Shown here: positions 34,855-45,428 of the stretch, piece by piece
Layout: each line of letters begins with the position of its first letter
Position numbering within the stretch: position 1 is the stretch's first letter
NCBI RefSeq assembly: GCF_000423885.1
Contig: NZ_AUIV01000005.1
Span: forward strand, 119,739 to 183,738
Direction of reading: 5' to 3'
Origin: Thermomonas fusca DSM 15424
GTDB lineage: Bacteria; Pseudomonadota; Gammaproteobacteria; Xanthomonadales; Xanthomonadaceae
Length of the DNA: 64,000 bases
Notes under the pieces: model-generated
The model's database searches: none
The model's input: the letters and a program-made list of their open reading frames with translations, nothing else
Told to the model about the DNA's origin: nothing
Position numbers and translations under genes: made by a program

Positions 34855-36564
34855 ATGTGCTCCATCTTCGGCATCTTCGGGCTGCAGCCCGGCGACGACC
34901 TCCAGGCCCTGCGGCGGCAGTCGCTGGAACGCTCGCAGCGGCAGCGCCATCGCGGCCCGGACTGGAGCGGCGTCTACACCGACGACGGCGCAATCCTCGT
35001 GCACGAGCGGCTGGCCATCGTCGATCCGGCTGGCGGTTCGCAGCCGCTGCTGTCGGCGGACGGCGAACTGGCGCTGGCGGTCAACGGCGAGATCTACAAC
35101 CATCTGGCGCTGAAGCGTGAACTGTCGCAGCCGTATGCGTTCCAGACCGAGTCGGATTGCGAGGTCATCAGCGCGCTCTACCGGGAAGACGAGCCCGCCT
35201 GCTTCCTCAACCGCCTCAACGGCATCTTCGCGTTCGCACTGTGGGACCGCGCGAAAGGGCGCGCGATCATCGCCCGCGATCCGATCGGGGTGGTGCCGCT
35301 GTACTGGGGTCACGATGCCGAAGGCCGGCTGCGGGTGGCTTCGGAAATGAAGTCGCTGGCCGACGATTGTGCCGACGTGGCGCAGTTCCCGCCGGGGCAC
35401 TGGTACGACAGCGCGACCGGCGAGTTGACGAAATACTACGAGCGCCCGTGGCGCGATTACGCGGCGGTGGAAGGCGTGGAAGTATCGCTGGCCGAACTGC
35501 GCGAGGCGTTCGAGGCCGCCGTGCACCGCCAGCTGATGACCGACGTGCCCTACGGCGTGCTGCTGTCGGGCGGGCTGGATTCCTCGCTGGTGGCGGCGGT
35601 GGCTGCGCGCTACGCCCGCCATCGGATCGAGGACGGCGACAAATCGGAAGCGTGGTGGCCGCGCCTGCACAGCTTCGCGATCGGCCTGAAGGGCTCGCCC
35701 GACCTCGCCGCGGCGAAGGTGGCGGCGGACATGCTGGGCACCGTGCATCACGGTTTCGAGTACACCTTCGAGGAGGGGCTCGACGCGTTGCCCGAGGTGA
35801 TCCGCCACATCGAAACCTACGACGTCACCACCATCCGCGCGTCCACGCCGATGTTCCTGCTGGCGCGGCGGATCAAGGCGATGGGGGTGAAGATGGTGCT
35901 CTCCGGCGAGGGCAGCGACGAGGTGTTCGGCGGCTATCTGTACTTCCACAAGGCGCCGAACGCGCGCGAGTTCCACGAGGAGCTGGTGCGCAAGCTCGAT
36001 GCGCTCAGCAACTACGACTGCCTGCGCGCCAACAAATCGATGATGGCTTGGGGCGTGGAGCCGCGGGTGCCGTTCCTGGACCGCGAATTCCTCGACGTGG
36101 CGATGCGGATGGACGCGGCGCACAAGATGGTGCGCAAGGGCGATGCCGGCCCGCAGCGGATGGAAAAGGGCGTGCTGCGCGCGGCGTTCGACGGCTACCT
36201 GCCGCCGGAAATCCTGTGGCGGCAGAAGGAGCAGTTCAGCGACGGCGTCGGCTATGGCTGGATCGACGGACTGAAGGCGCACGCCGAGGCGCAGGTATCC
36301 GACCGCGTGCTGGCCGCCGCCGACAAACGCTTCCCGGTCAACCCGCCGCAGACCAAGGAGGCGTACTGGTACCGCCACATCTTCGAGCAGTTCTATCCCA
36401 GCCGCGCGGCGGCGGAAACGGTGCCGGGCGGCAAGTCGATCGCCTGTTCGTCGGCGGCGGCGATCGCGTGGGATGCCAGCTTCGCCGGCATGGCCGACCC
36501 GTCCGGGCGCGCGGTGGCTGGGGTACACAACGATGCCATCGCGGCGGGCGTGGCGGCCCCCTGA
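34855..36564 (+). CDS. asnB: Asparagine synthetase B (glutamine-hydrolysing)
   Basis: 569 residues from ATG 34855 with AAGGAA upstream. Cys2 (MCSIFGIFG) is the glutaminase nucleophile; RHRGPDWSG, VNGEIYNH and ESDCEVI complete that domain. The synthetase domain has the ATP pyrophosphatase loop VLLSGGLDSSLVAA and GEGSDEVFGGYLYFHKAP. It makes asparagine and AMP from aspartate, glutamine and ATP. Expression is probably set by the upstream Asn-rich attenuator. Slightly longer than E. coli AsnB because of a C-terminal tail. Confidence 0.97.
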   Translation: MCSIFGIFGLQPGDDLQALRRQSLERSQRQRHRGPDWSGVYTDDGAILVHERLAIVDPAGGSQPLLSADGELALAVNGEIYNHLALKRELSQPYAFQTESDCEVISALYREDEPACFLNRLNGIFAFALWDRAKGRAIIARDPIGVVPLYWGHDAEGRLRVASEMKSLADDCADVAQFPPGHWYDSATGELTKYYERPWRDYAAVEGVEVSLAELREAFEAAVHRQLMTDVPYGVLLSGGLDSSLVAAVAARYARHRIEDGDKSEAWWPRLHSFAIGLKGSPDLAAAKVAADMLGTVHHGFEYTFEEGLDALPEVIRHIETYDVTTIRASTPMFLLARRIKAMGVKMVLSGEGSDEVFGGYLYFHKAPNAREFHEELVRKLDALSNYDCLRANKSMMAWGVEPRVPFLDREFLDVAMRMDAAHKMVRKGDAGPQRMEKGVLRAAFDGYLPPEILWRQKEQFSDGVGYGWIDGLKAHAEAQVSDRVLAAADKRFPVNPPQTKEAYWYRHIFEQFYPSRAAAETVPGGKSIACSSAAAIAWDASFAGMADPSGRAVAGVHNDAIAAGVAAP

Positions 36565-36579
36565 GGCAGGGCGCGTGGG

Positions 36580-37896
36580 TCAGGCCGGCAGCGATTCAGG
36601 TTCGAGGCCGCACACCTGGTTGCGGCCGCCGGCCTTGGCCAGGTACAGCTGGCGGTCGGCCTCGCCCAGCAGTTTGTGCAGGTTGGGGAACTGCGGCGAG
36701 CGCCGGCTGGCGCCGATGCTGATGGTCATCCGCAGCGGCCGGCCGTCGATGTCGATTTCCATCGCTTCCACCGCCTGCCGCAGGCCCGCCAGGTGGCGCA
36801 GGCTGGCCTGTGCGTCGAGGCCGTCGATCAGCATGCAGAACTCCTCGCCGCCGAAGCGCCCGCAGTAGTCCTCCGGGCGGTTGTGGGCGTGCAGGATGTC
36901 GGCCATCGCCCGCAACGCGCGGTCGCCGGCCTCGTGGCCGAAACTGTCGTTGATGTGCTTGAAGTGGTCGATGTCGATCATCGCCACGGTCACGTCGCCG
37001 CTGCTGCTGCGGGCGATGTGCTTCTCGCTCTGCTCGAGGAAGCTGCGGCGGTTGGGCAGGCCGGTCAGGAAATCGCGGGTGGCCAGGTCCTGCAGGGTGC
37101 CGATCAGCTCCAGCTGGTCGATGTTTTGCGAGACCCGGCAGAAGAATTCCTCGCGCGAGAACGGCTTGCGCAGGAAATCGTTGGCGCCGTTCTTTAGGAA
37201 ACGCGGGATCAGCGAGGCATCAGTGCTGCCGGACACGCCAATCACCGCCATCCGGTCGCGCGCGCGCAGCTGGCGCAGGCGGCGGGTTAGCTCGATCCCG
37301 TCCATGCCCGGCATTTCCTGGTCGACGATGACCAGGCGGATGTCGGGGTCGGCTTCGATCATGCGCAGCGCCGACTGGCCGTCGGCGACGTGGGACACGC
37401 GGTAGCCCTGCAGCGACAGCAGCGAGGCGATGTAGGAGCGGGCCGACAGCGAATCGTCCACCACCAGCGCGCTGATCCGGCGGTTGCGCTCCAGCCGCTG
37501 CACCAGCCAGACCAGATAGTCGAGGCTGTCCGGGGTGCTTTTCAGCACGTAGTCGATGATGTGCTGCTGCAGCGCGCGTTCGCGCAGCGCGTCGTCGTAC
37601 ACGCCGCTGACCACGATGGTGGGCATGCGGCGCTCGACGAAGAAATCGATGACCTGATCACGGTCGCCGTCGGCCAGCACCAGCCCGGTCAGGGCGAGGA
37701 ACCAGTCGGATTCGCGGTCCAGCAGTTCGCGCGCTTCCGCCAGCGTCGAGGCGACGCTGATCGGCAGCTGCACGCGCTGCTCAATCGCTTCGCGCAACAT
37801 CGAGGTGTAGGCGCGCGAATTCTCCAGCAGCAGGATGCGCTGGGGCAGGGCAGCGATGGGTTGGCGGGCGTTGGCCAAAGCGAATCCGGCCGGCAT
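36580..37896 (-). CDS. Diguanylate cyclase with two receiver domains
   Basis: 438 residues from ATG 37896 (AGGAAA upstream). The first receiver-like domain (about 18-130) is degenerate: ILLLENS lacks the usual acidic pair and the phosphoacceptor position reads ALTGLVLADG, though the lysine in YVLKSTP remains. The second (about 140-260) is intact: LVVDDS, VIVDQEMPGMDG, RKPFSREEF. The GGDEF domain (about 285-438) has LTGLPNRRSF, DIDHFKHIND and an active-site GGEEF, so it should make cyclic di-GMP. The PleD-like plan suggests phosphorylation-driven dimerisation. No histidine kinase lies next to it. Confidence 0.9.
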   Translation of the reverse strand: MPAGFALANARQPIAALPQRILLLENSRAYTSMLREAIEQRVQLPISVASTLAEARELLDRESDWFLALTGLVLADGDRDQVIDFFVERRMPTIVVSGVYDDALRERALQQHIIDYVLKSTPDSLDYLVWLVQRLERNRRISALVVDDSLSARSYIASLLSLQGYRVSHVADGQSALRMIEADPDIRLVIVDQEMPGMDGIELTRRLRQLRARDRMAVIGVSGSTDASLIPRFLKNGANDFLRKPFSREEFFCRVSQNIDQLELIGTLQDLATRDFLTGLPNRRSFLEQSEKHIARSSSGDVTVAMIDIDHFKHINDSFGHEAGDRALRAMADILHAHNRPEDYCGRFGGEEFCMLIDGLDAQASLRHLAGLRQAVEAMEIDIDGRPLRMTISIGASRRSPQFPNLHKLLGEADRQLYLAKAGGRNQVCGLEPESLPA

Positions 37897-37994
37897 CGGT
37901 GGTTTCCTGGGAAAGTGCGGCGCGGGAGATGGCCCTGCGGCCATCCCGATTATGCAGCAGCTGCGGCGCCGAAGCAGGGCGGACCTGGGCCGGG

Positions 37995-38717
37995 TCAGAC
38001 CGGCAGGCTGCGGCAGCCCAGCGCGGCGAGCAGGCCGTGCATCGCCGGCAGCTGCATCAGCCAGGGCGCCGCGATGGTGAGCAGGCCGGCGGCGATCACC
38101 AGCACGCCGGCGGCATTGCGCAGCGCGCCGCGCTGCAGGCGCTGGCCGATGCGCGCGCCGGCCCAGGTCAGCGACACCATCACCGGCAGCGTGCCCAGCC
38201 CGAACGCGGCCATGGTCAGCGCGCCGTGCAGTGGGCTGGCGCTCAGCCACGCGGCCGCCAGCAGGGTGGTGGACAGGCCGCAGGGCATCCAGCCCCAGAG
38301 CATGCCGAGCAGGAACCGCTTGCCGGCGGTATCGGCCGGCAGCAGGCGGCGCTGCAAAGGTGCCAGCGCGCGCCACAACCGGTTGCCGGGGCCGCCGGAA
38401 AAGCGCGGCAGGCGACCCTTGATATCCAGCATGCGCAGCCCGGCGATGACCAGCACGATCCCGACCAGCGCGCGCATCGCGATGCCCAGCTGCGGGACGC
38501 GGGCCATGCCCAGCAGGCCGCCGCCAAGACCGCCGACCAATGCGCCGGCCAGCACGTAGCCGCTGACCCGGCCGAGGTTGGGCTGCAGCGCTGCGAACCA
38601 GCCGCGCGAATGCACCGAAAACCCGGTGGCGATGCCGCCGCACATCGCCACGCAGTGCGCGCCGCCCAGCAGGCCGGTCAGCAGCGCCGCGCCCAGCACC
38701 AGCAGGTCAACCGGCAT
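37995..38717 (-). CDS. SafE/TauE-type membrane protein of the cbb3 cluster
   Basis: 240 residues with about six membrane segments. The cysteine-bearing GGAHCVAMCGG and GWMPCGLS motifs are shared with the DsbD-like/urease-accessory UreH branch that is usually encoded after ccoS. Members are annotated as sulfite exporters, but in this position a role in copper supply or cytochrome c maturation for the oxidase is more likely (inference). The start overlaps the ccoS end by 11 bases. It is the last gene of the cco block. Confidence 0.8.
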   Translation of the reverse strand: MPVDLLVLGAALLTGLLGGAHCVAMCGGIATGFSVHSRGWFAALQPNLGRVSGYVLAGALVGGLGGGLLGMARVPQLGIAMRALVGIVLVIAGLRMLDIKGRLPRFSGGPGNRLWRALAPLQRRLLPADTAGKRFLLGMLWGWMPCGLSTTLLAAAWLSASPLHGALTMAAFGLGTLPVMVSLTWAGARIGQRLQRGALRNAAGVLVIAAGLLTIAAPWLMQLPAMHGLLAALGCRSLPV

Positions 38718-38898
38718 CGTGGTCGTCCGCTGGCGCGTCCGGCGCGGGGGCCGGTGGCCTGTCGTCGTCGCGCAGGATATCCAGCGCGGGAGTGTCCAGA
38801 TCCTCGAACTGGCCGTGCTTCACCGCCCATGCGAACAGCAGCGCGGCGGCGCCGATCATCACCAGGCTGATGGGAATCAGGAACAGCAGGATGTTCAT
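38707..38898 (-). CDS. ccoS: cbb3-type oxidase assembly protein CcoS
   Basis: 63 residues from ATG 38898. One N-terminal membrane helix (LLFLIPISLVMIGAAALLFA) and FAWAVKHGQFEDLDTPALDIL with an acidic tail are the CcoS pattern. CcoS helps insert cofactors into CcoN. The ATG overlaps the ccoI stop. Confidence 0.9.
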   Translation of the reverse strand: MNILLFLIPISLVMIGAAALLFAWAVKHGQFEDLDTPALDILRDDDRPPAPAPDAPADDHDAG

Positions 38899-41267
38899 CG
38901 CGGCGGAACCTTGGTCAGGCGCAGGGCATTGGCGGTGACCGCCAGCGAGGACAATGCCATGCCCAGCGCCGCCAGCCACGGGGTAACCATGCCGGCGGCG
39001 GCCAGCGGCAGCGCCAGCAGGTTGTAGCCGATCGCCCAGGCCAGGTTCTGGCGGACGATGCGATGGGTGCGGCGGGCGATCTCGATGGCGGCCGGCACGT
39101 TGCCCAGCGAACTGCCGGACAGCACCAGATCCGCCGAGCGCTGGGCCAGCGCGGCGCCATCGCCGATTGCCAGCGAGACATCGGCGCCGGCCAGCACCGG
39201 CGCGTCGTTGAGACCATCGCCGACCATCGCCACCACCCGGCCATCGCGCTGCATCGCGCGTACCAGTGCCAGCTTGTCTTCCGGCGACTGGCGCGCATGC
39301 GGATCGGCGATTCCCATTGCGCTGGCGAAGCGCGCCACCGGTGCGGCGGCGTCGCCACTGGCCAGATGCAGTGTCAGGCCCTGTTCGCGCAATCGCTGCA
39401 GCGCCTGCGCGGCGTCCACGCGCTGGTGTTCGGCGAAAGTGAAGCGCGCGCGCGCGCCTGCGTCATTGCCCAGCCAGACCGCGCCGTCGTCATCGCTGCC
39501 GGTCGCGAACGGCGCGGTGCCGATGCGCCAGCGCACGCCCTCGACCGTGCCTTCCACGCCGCGCCCGGCAATGGCGCGCACGCCGCCTGCCACCGGCGCG
39601 TCGGCCACCTGCGCGAATGCGGCGGCCAGCGGATGGTTGCTGTCGCGTTCCAGCGCAGCGGCGATGCGCAGCGCGGCATCGGCGTCGATGCCGCGGCAGG
39701 CATCCACGCCTTGCAGGTGCGGCTTGCCGTCGCCGAGGGTGCCGGTCTTGTCGAACACCACGTCGGTGGCCTGCGCCAGCCGCTGCAATGCGTCCGGCCG
39801 CACCGACAGCACGCCGATCCTGGCCAGCGCGCCGTGGGCGGCGGCCAGCGCCGCCGGCACCGCCAGCGACAGCGCGCACGGGCAGCTGATCACCAGCAGC
39901 GCCAGCACCACTTCGAAGGCGCGCGCGGGCTCATGCACGCGCCACCACGCATACACCGCCACCGCGGCCAGCAGCAGCCCGGCGACGAACCAGCCGGCGA
40001 TGCGTTCGGTGCCCTGTGCCAGCGCCGGGCGGTGCGCCTGCGCGCTTTCCACCAGCCGCGCCAGCTCGGCCAGGCGGGTGCCGGTGCCGACGCCGGTCAC
40101 GCGGATTTTCGCCGCGTGCTCGCGGCAGGCGGTGCCGGCAAACACCGCATCGCCGGCATGGCGGGTCACCGGCACCGATTCGCCGGTCAGCAGGGATTCC
40201 TCGAAATGCGCCTCGTCTTCCAGCAGCACGCCGTCGGCCGGCACCGGCTCGCCCACCGCGATCCGCACCACGTCGCCCACCGCCAGCGCATCGATCGGCA
40301 CCGACTCGCGGCTGCCGTCGGCCAGTTCGCGGGTGGCGAACGCCGGCCGCGCCCGTGCCAGCGCATCCACCTGCGCGGAAGCGATGCCGCGCGCGCGCTG
40401 CTCCAGCTGGCGCGCCACCAGCAGCAGGAACACGAACATCACCGCCGCATCGAACCAGACGTGGGCGCCGCCGCGCACGGTTTCGATGGTGCTCACCGCC
40501 CACGCCAGCAGGGTGGAACCGGCGATCAGCACGTCCATGCCCAGGCGGCGCCCGCGCAGTTCGTTCCAGGCGCCGACGATGAACGGCCAGCCGGCCCAGA
40601 ACACCACCGGGGTCGACACCATGAAGGTGATCCAGCGGAAGAAATCGCGGGTGGGCAGCGGCATCTCGCCGCGGGTATCGAGATACAGCGCTTCGGCGAA
40701 CATCATCGCCTGCATCGCGCCGATGCCGGCCAGCCCGATCCGCAGCAGGTCGCGGTTGCGTTCGCGCCGACGCGCCGCTTCGCGCGCCTGGCCGGTGGCG
40801 AGGTAGGGCCGGTAGCCGAGCGCGGCCAGCCGCGCCAGTGGCTGCGACAATGCGGTACGCGCGGGATCCCAGGCGATGCGGATGCGCCCGGTGATGGCGT
40901 TGGCGGAGGACTCCAGCACGCCCGGCTCGCGCGCCAGCGCGCGGTCGATCAGCCAGGCGCAGGCGGCGCAGCGCATGCCGTCGGTGAGCACGGTGATCTC
41001 GCGGCCGCCGTCCACCTCGCGGGCGTGGCCGGCCAGCAGTTCCTCGCGGTCCCAGGCGGCCAGCGCCGGCGCGTCGGCATCGACCCGTCCGCCCGGCGCG
41101 CTGCGCAGGCGGTAGTAGTCATCCAGGTGGGCGTCCGCGATCCAGCGCGCAGCGGCAGCGCAGCCTTCGCAGCAGAATTCGCGCGTGCCGCCTTCGGCGT
41201 CGGCGCGCACCGGCGACTGCGGCAGCGTTTCGCCGCAGTGGTGGCAGACCCCGGCCACGGCATTCAC
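38895..41267 (-). CDS. ccoI: Copper-translocating P-type ATPase CcoI/FixI
   Basis: 790 residues from a GTG at 41267, five bases after the ccoH stop; the start is uncertain. An N-terminal cysteine-rich segment (CHHCGETLP, FCCEGCAAA) precedes a heavy-metal domain with GMRCAACAW. The transmembrane metal site is SCPCALS; TGES, DKTGTLGDG and GDGLNDAP form the ATPase core. It exports copper to the periplasm for assembly of the CuB site in the cbb3 oxidase. Confidence 0.93.
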   Translation of the reverse strand: MNAVAGVCHHCGETLPQSPVRADAEGGTREFCCEGCAAAARWIADAHLDDYYRLRSAPGGRVDADAPALAAWDREELLAGHAREVDGGREITVLTDGMRCAACAWLIDRALAREPGVLESSANAITGRIRIAWDPARTALSQPLARLAALGYRPYLATGQAREAARRRERNRDLLRIGLAGIGAMQAMMFAEALYLDTRGEMPLPTRDFFRWITFMVSTPVVFWAGWPFIVGAWNELRGRRLGMDVLIAGSTLLAWAVSTIETVRGGAHVWFDAAVMFVFLLLVARQLEQRARGIASAQVDALARARPAFATRELADGSRESVPIDALAVGDVVRIAVGEPVPADGVLLEDEAHFEESLLTGESVPVTRHAGDAVFAGTACREHAAKIRVTGVGTGTRLAELARLVESAQAHRPALAQGTERIAGWFVAGLLLAAVAVYAWWRVHEPARAFEVVLALLVISCPCALSLAVPAALAAAHGALARIGVLSVRPDALQRLAQATDVVFDKTGTLGDGKPHLQGVDACRGIDADAALRIAAALERDSNHPLAAAFAQVADAPVAGGVRAIAGRGVEGTVEGVRWRIGTAPFATGSDDDGAVWLGNDAGARARFTFAEHQRVDAAQALQRLREQGLTLHLASGDAAAPVARFASAMGIADPHARQSPEDKLALVRAMQRDGRVVAMVGDGLNDAPVLAGADVSLAIGDGAALAQRSADLVLSGSSLGNVPAAIEIARRTHRIVRQNLAWAIGYNLLALPLAAAGMVTPWLAALGMALSSLAVTANALRLTKVPPR

Positions 41268-41271
41268 CGCG

Positions 41272-41787
41272 CTACGGTTGCCCGTCGTCCAGGGACGGCC
41301 GCAGCTGCGCGGCAAGCTGGCCCTTCGGCATCCGCCCGCGCAGGCGCCAGGCGTCGCCGGTGGCCGGCTGCAGCTGGATCAGCCAGTCGTGGTCGCCGGC
41401 CGGCTTGGCATCGGCGCGCCAACCGGTGTCGGTGGCGGCCAGCGCCAGCGACAGGTCCTGCTCGGCGCGGGTGGGGTGGTGCAGGCGCAGCGTGAGCGCG
41501 GCCGCGTGGTCGAAGTCGCCGCTCACCGGCAGCACTTCGACGAAGCCGTGTTCCTCGTCGATGCGCACGATCGCGCCCAGCTTGCGCTCGGCCGCGCGCG
41601 CATCGGGGCCGAGATCGGTCTGCTGGGTCTGGCCGGTGCGCTGGACCTCGTCGGGCACCGCGTCGATCGCGTCGCCATTGCCGGCGACCTTGAGCATCCA
41701 GACGCTGCCCACGACCACGGCGCCGACCAGTACCACCATCAGCCAGACGATGGGTTGCCGCCACGGCGACGACGATTCGCGTTCCAT
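41272..41787 (-). CDS. ccoH: FixH/CcoH family protein
   Basis: 171 residues from ATG 41787 with AGGAG upstream. One N-terminal membrane helix (IVWLMVVLVGAVVVGSVWML) anchors a periplasmic domain ending in WRADAKPAGDHDWLIQL and WRLRGRMPKGQLAAQLRP. FixH/CcoH proteins bind CcoN-containing intermediates during assembly. Gene order ccoG-ccoH-ccoI-ccoS supports the call. Confidence 0.88.
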   Translation of the reverse strand: MERESSSPWRQPIVWLMVVLVGAVVVGSVWMLKVAGNGDAIDAVPDEVQRTGQTQQTDLGPDARAAERKLGAIVRIDEEHGFVEVLPVSGDFDHAAALTLRLHHPTRAEQDLSLALAATDTGWRADAKPAGDHDWLIQLQPATGDAWRLRGRMPKGQLAAQLRPSLDDGQP

Positions 41788-41853
41788 CCGGATTCTCCTG
41801 GAAGCCAGTGCGCGGGCCGCTGCGGGAAGCGCAGCAGCTCGCAACGATGAGGG

Positions 41854-43398
<1,545 letters not shown>

Positions 43399-43404
43399 TG
43401 CCTG

Positions 43405-43698
43405 TTACCTGGTGCTGGGTCCGTTGAAGCGGCTGGAAGGCCGCAGCAGGATCCAGGTGAAAAGGCTGGACGACGCCGTCGCCAGCCAGAAGGTGAAGAA
43501 GCCGATGCTGTAGCCCAGCCCGCGGGTGATCGCCAGGCCCGGGAAGGTCAAGTCACGCAGTTCCAGCGGATCGATGAAGGCGAAGAACACCATCGTCGCC
43601 ACCCCGGCTGCGAAGAAGCTGGGCCACAGGATGGCCCCGATCCGCTGCGCCATCGGGCGCGGCGGATGGTCGAAATCCGGGGTGGTGAACGAGGTCAT
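43405..43698 (-). CDS. Small two-helix membrane protein in the cco operon
   Basis: 97 residues with two hydrophobic stretches (WPSFFAAGVATMVFFAFIDP and LGYSIGFFTFWLATASSSLF). I do not recognise a named family. It starts inside the ccoP stop (43695-43698) and ends six bases before ccoG, so it is cotranscribed with the oxidase and may serve in its assembly or as an accessory subunit. The C-terminus WILLRPSSRFNGPSTR is basic and probably cytoplasmic. Confidence 0.75.
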   Translation of the reverse strand: MTSFTTPDFDHPPRPMAQRIGAILWPSFFAAGVATMVFFAFIDPLELRDLTFPGLAITRGLGYSIGFFTFWLATASSSLFTWILLRPSSRFNGPSTR

Positions 43699-44630
43699 TG
43701 CTGGGTCTGGGCGCCGGGTTTGGCCTGGTGGGAGAGCGACCAGACATAGGCCGCGACCAGGCGTGAACGGGTATCGCCCAGTATTTTACCCCACGCCGGC
43801 ATCACCCCATGGCGACCGTCGCCGATGGTGACCCGCAGCGCTTCGCGGCCGTCGCCGTACAGCCAGTAACCGTCGGTCAGGTCCGGCGCGCCGACCTTCG
43901 CATCGCCCTTGCCGTCCTTGCCGTGGCAGGCCACGCAGACGCCCTCGTACAGGGTCTTGCCACGCGCCGCGGCGTAATCGTTGCGGTTGCCGCCGGCCGG
44001 CTCGCCCAGCTGGTGCACGTAGGCGATCACGTAGTCCACCGCATCCGGGCCGCCCATGCCCTGCAGCACCTTGCCCCACGGCGGCATCACGCCTTCGCGG
44101 CCTTGCACCACCGTGTGCAGGATCTGCTCGGGCGCACCGCCCCAGTGCCAGATGTCGTCGGTCAGGTCGGGATAACCCACCGCGCCCTTCGCCGACGAGC
44201 CGTGGCAGGTTGCGCAGGTGTTGGCGAAGATCGACTTGCCCAGCTTGAGCGCCTGCGGGTCGCGCGCCAGCGCATCGATCGCCAGGCCCTTGTAGGGAGC
44301 GAAGGTCTGTTCCAGCCGCGCGTTGGCAACCGCTGCCTGGCGGTCATGTTCGCCCTGCGAACTCCACTTGCTGAAACCCTGGTAAGTGCCGAAGCCGCCG
44401 TACCAGAACAGGTAGCCGAAGGCGAACACGATGGCGATGTAGAAGCCGTTGATCCACCAGCGCGGCATCGGCTTGTTGTATTCGGTGATGTCACCGTCCC
44501 AGTAGTGGCTGGTGTCTTCCGGCTTGGGATCGCCGGGACGGCGCTTGGCCGTCCACCACAGCAGCCAGGTGACGCCCAGCAGGTTGAACAGCACCAGGAT
44601 GATGACGTACCAGTTCCATGCGGTGGTCAT
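43695..44630 (-). CDS. ccoP: cbb3 oxidase diheme subunit CcoP
   Basis: 311 residues. Two membrane helices near the N-terminus (IILVLFNLLGVTWLLWW and INGFYIAIVFAFGYLFW) are followed by two cytochrome c domains with CATCH and CVACH, and methionine ligands in VMPPWGK and VMPAWGK. CcoP passes electrons from the bc1 pool to CcoO/CcoN. Order ccoN-ccoO-ccoQ-ccoP is standard. Confidence 0.97.
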   Translation of the reverse strand: MTTAWNWYVIILVLFNLLGVTWLLWWTAKRRPGDPKPEDTSHYWDGDITEYNKPMPRWWINGFYIAIVFAFGYLFWYGGFGTYQGFSKWSSQGEHDRQAAVANARLEQTFAPYKGLAIDALARDPQALKLGKSIFANTCATCHGSSAKGAVGYPDLTDDIWHWGGAPEQILHTVVQGREGVMPPWGKVLQGMGGPDAVDYVIAYVHQLGEPAGGNRNDYAAARGKTLYEGVCVACHGKDGKGDAKVGAPDLTDGYWLYGDGREALRVTIGDGRHGVMPAWGKILGDTRSRLVAAYVWSLSHQAKPGAQTQQ

Positions 44631-44800
44631 GCCTTCGTCCTCCCGTTGTCGCCGGCCAGGGCTTCGCCCGCCGGCACGCCGTCATCCACCGCCAGTCGCG
44701 CGGTGGCGTCGAAGCCGCTGCGCAGGCGCGGCTGCCAGGCCCAGACCCACAGGCCGACGAACAACAGCAGCAGCAGCGTTGTCACGATTCCGGAAATCAT
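44627..44800 (-). CDS. ccoQ: cbb3 oxidase small subunit CcoQ
   Basis: 57 residues from ATG 44800. One membrane helix (GIVTTLLLLLFVGLWVWAW) and a short acidic tail is the CcoQ/FixQ form. It stabilises the CcoP-core interaction. It starts four bases after ccoO and overlaps the ccoP start by four. Confidence 0.88.
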   Translation of the reverse strand: MISGIVTTLLLLLFVGLWVWAWQPRLRSGFDATARLAVDDGVPAGEALAGDNGRTKA

Positions 44801-44804
44801 CTGC

Positions 44805-45419
44805 TCAGTTCCCCCGCGGCGCGTGCTTGCCGAGGCCCTGCAAATAGGCCACCAGCGCATCCAGTTCGGTCTTGCCGTCGACGGCGGCCGGCGCGGCCGC
44901 GATCTCGGCGTCGGTGTAGGGATCGCCCAGGCGCTTGAGCGCGCGCATGTGCGACTGCACGGTGACGCCGTCCAGGGTGTTCTTCTGCAGCCACGGGAAC
45001 GACGGCATGTTCGATTCCGGAACCACGTCGCGCGGATTGATCAGGTGCACCCGGTGCCAGTCGTCGGAGTAGCGGCCGCCGACGCGGGCCAGGTCCGGAC
45101 CGGTGCGCTTGGAACCCCACTGGAACGGACGGTCGTAGACCGATTCGCCGGCCAGCGAATAGTGGCCGTAGCGCTCGGTTTCGAAGCGCAGCGTGCGCAC
45201 CATCTGCGAGTGGCAGTTGTAGCAGCCTTCGCGGACATAGACGTCGCGCCCGGCCAGCTCCAGCGCCGGGTACGGCTTGACCCCCGGCAGCGGCTTGATC
45301 GCCTCGGCCTGGAACATCAGCGGGACGATCTCGGCCAGGCCACCGAGGGAGACGGCGACGGCCACCAGCACGGCCAGCAGGCCGATGTTCTTCTCGAGTT
45401 TCTCGTGTGCGATTGCCAT
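44805..45419 (-). CDS. ccoO: cbb3 oxidase monoheme subunit CcoO
   Basis: 204 residues. An N-terminal membrane helix precedes VREGCYNCHSQMVRTL with the heme c site CYNCH, and methionine in ESNMPSFPWL. The family motif RYSDDWHRVHL is present. It shuttles electrons from CcoP to the active site. Confidence 0.97.
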   Translation of the reverse strand: MAIAHEKLEKNIGLLAVLVAVAVSLGGLAEIVPLMFQAEAIKPLPGVKPYPALELAGRDVYVREGCYNCHSQMVRTLRFETERYGHYSLAGESVYDRPFQWGSKRTGPDLARVGGRYSDDWHRVHLINPRDVVPESNMPSFPWLQKNTLDGVTVQSHMRALKRLGDPYTDAEIAAAPAAVDGKTELDALVAYLQGLGKHAPRGN

Positions 45420-45428
45420 GTCTTGTCC

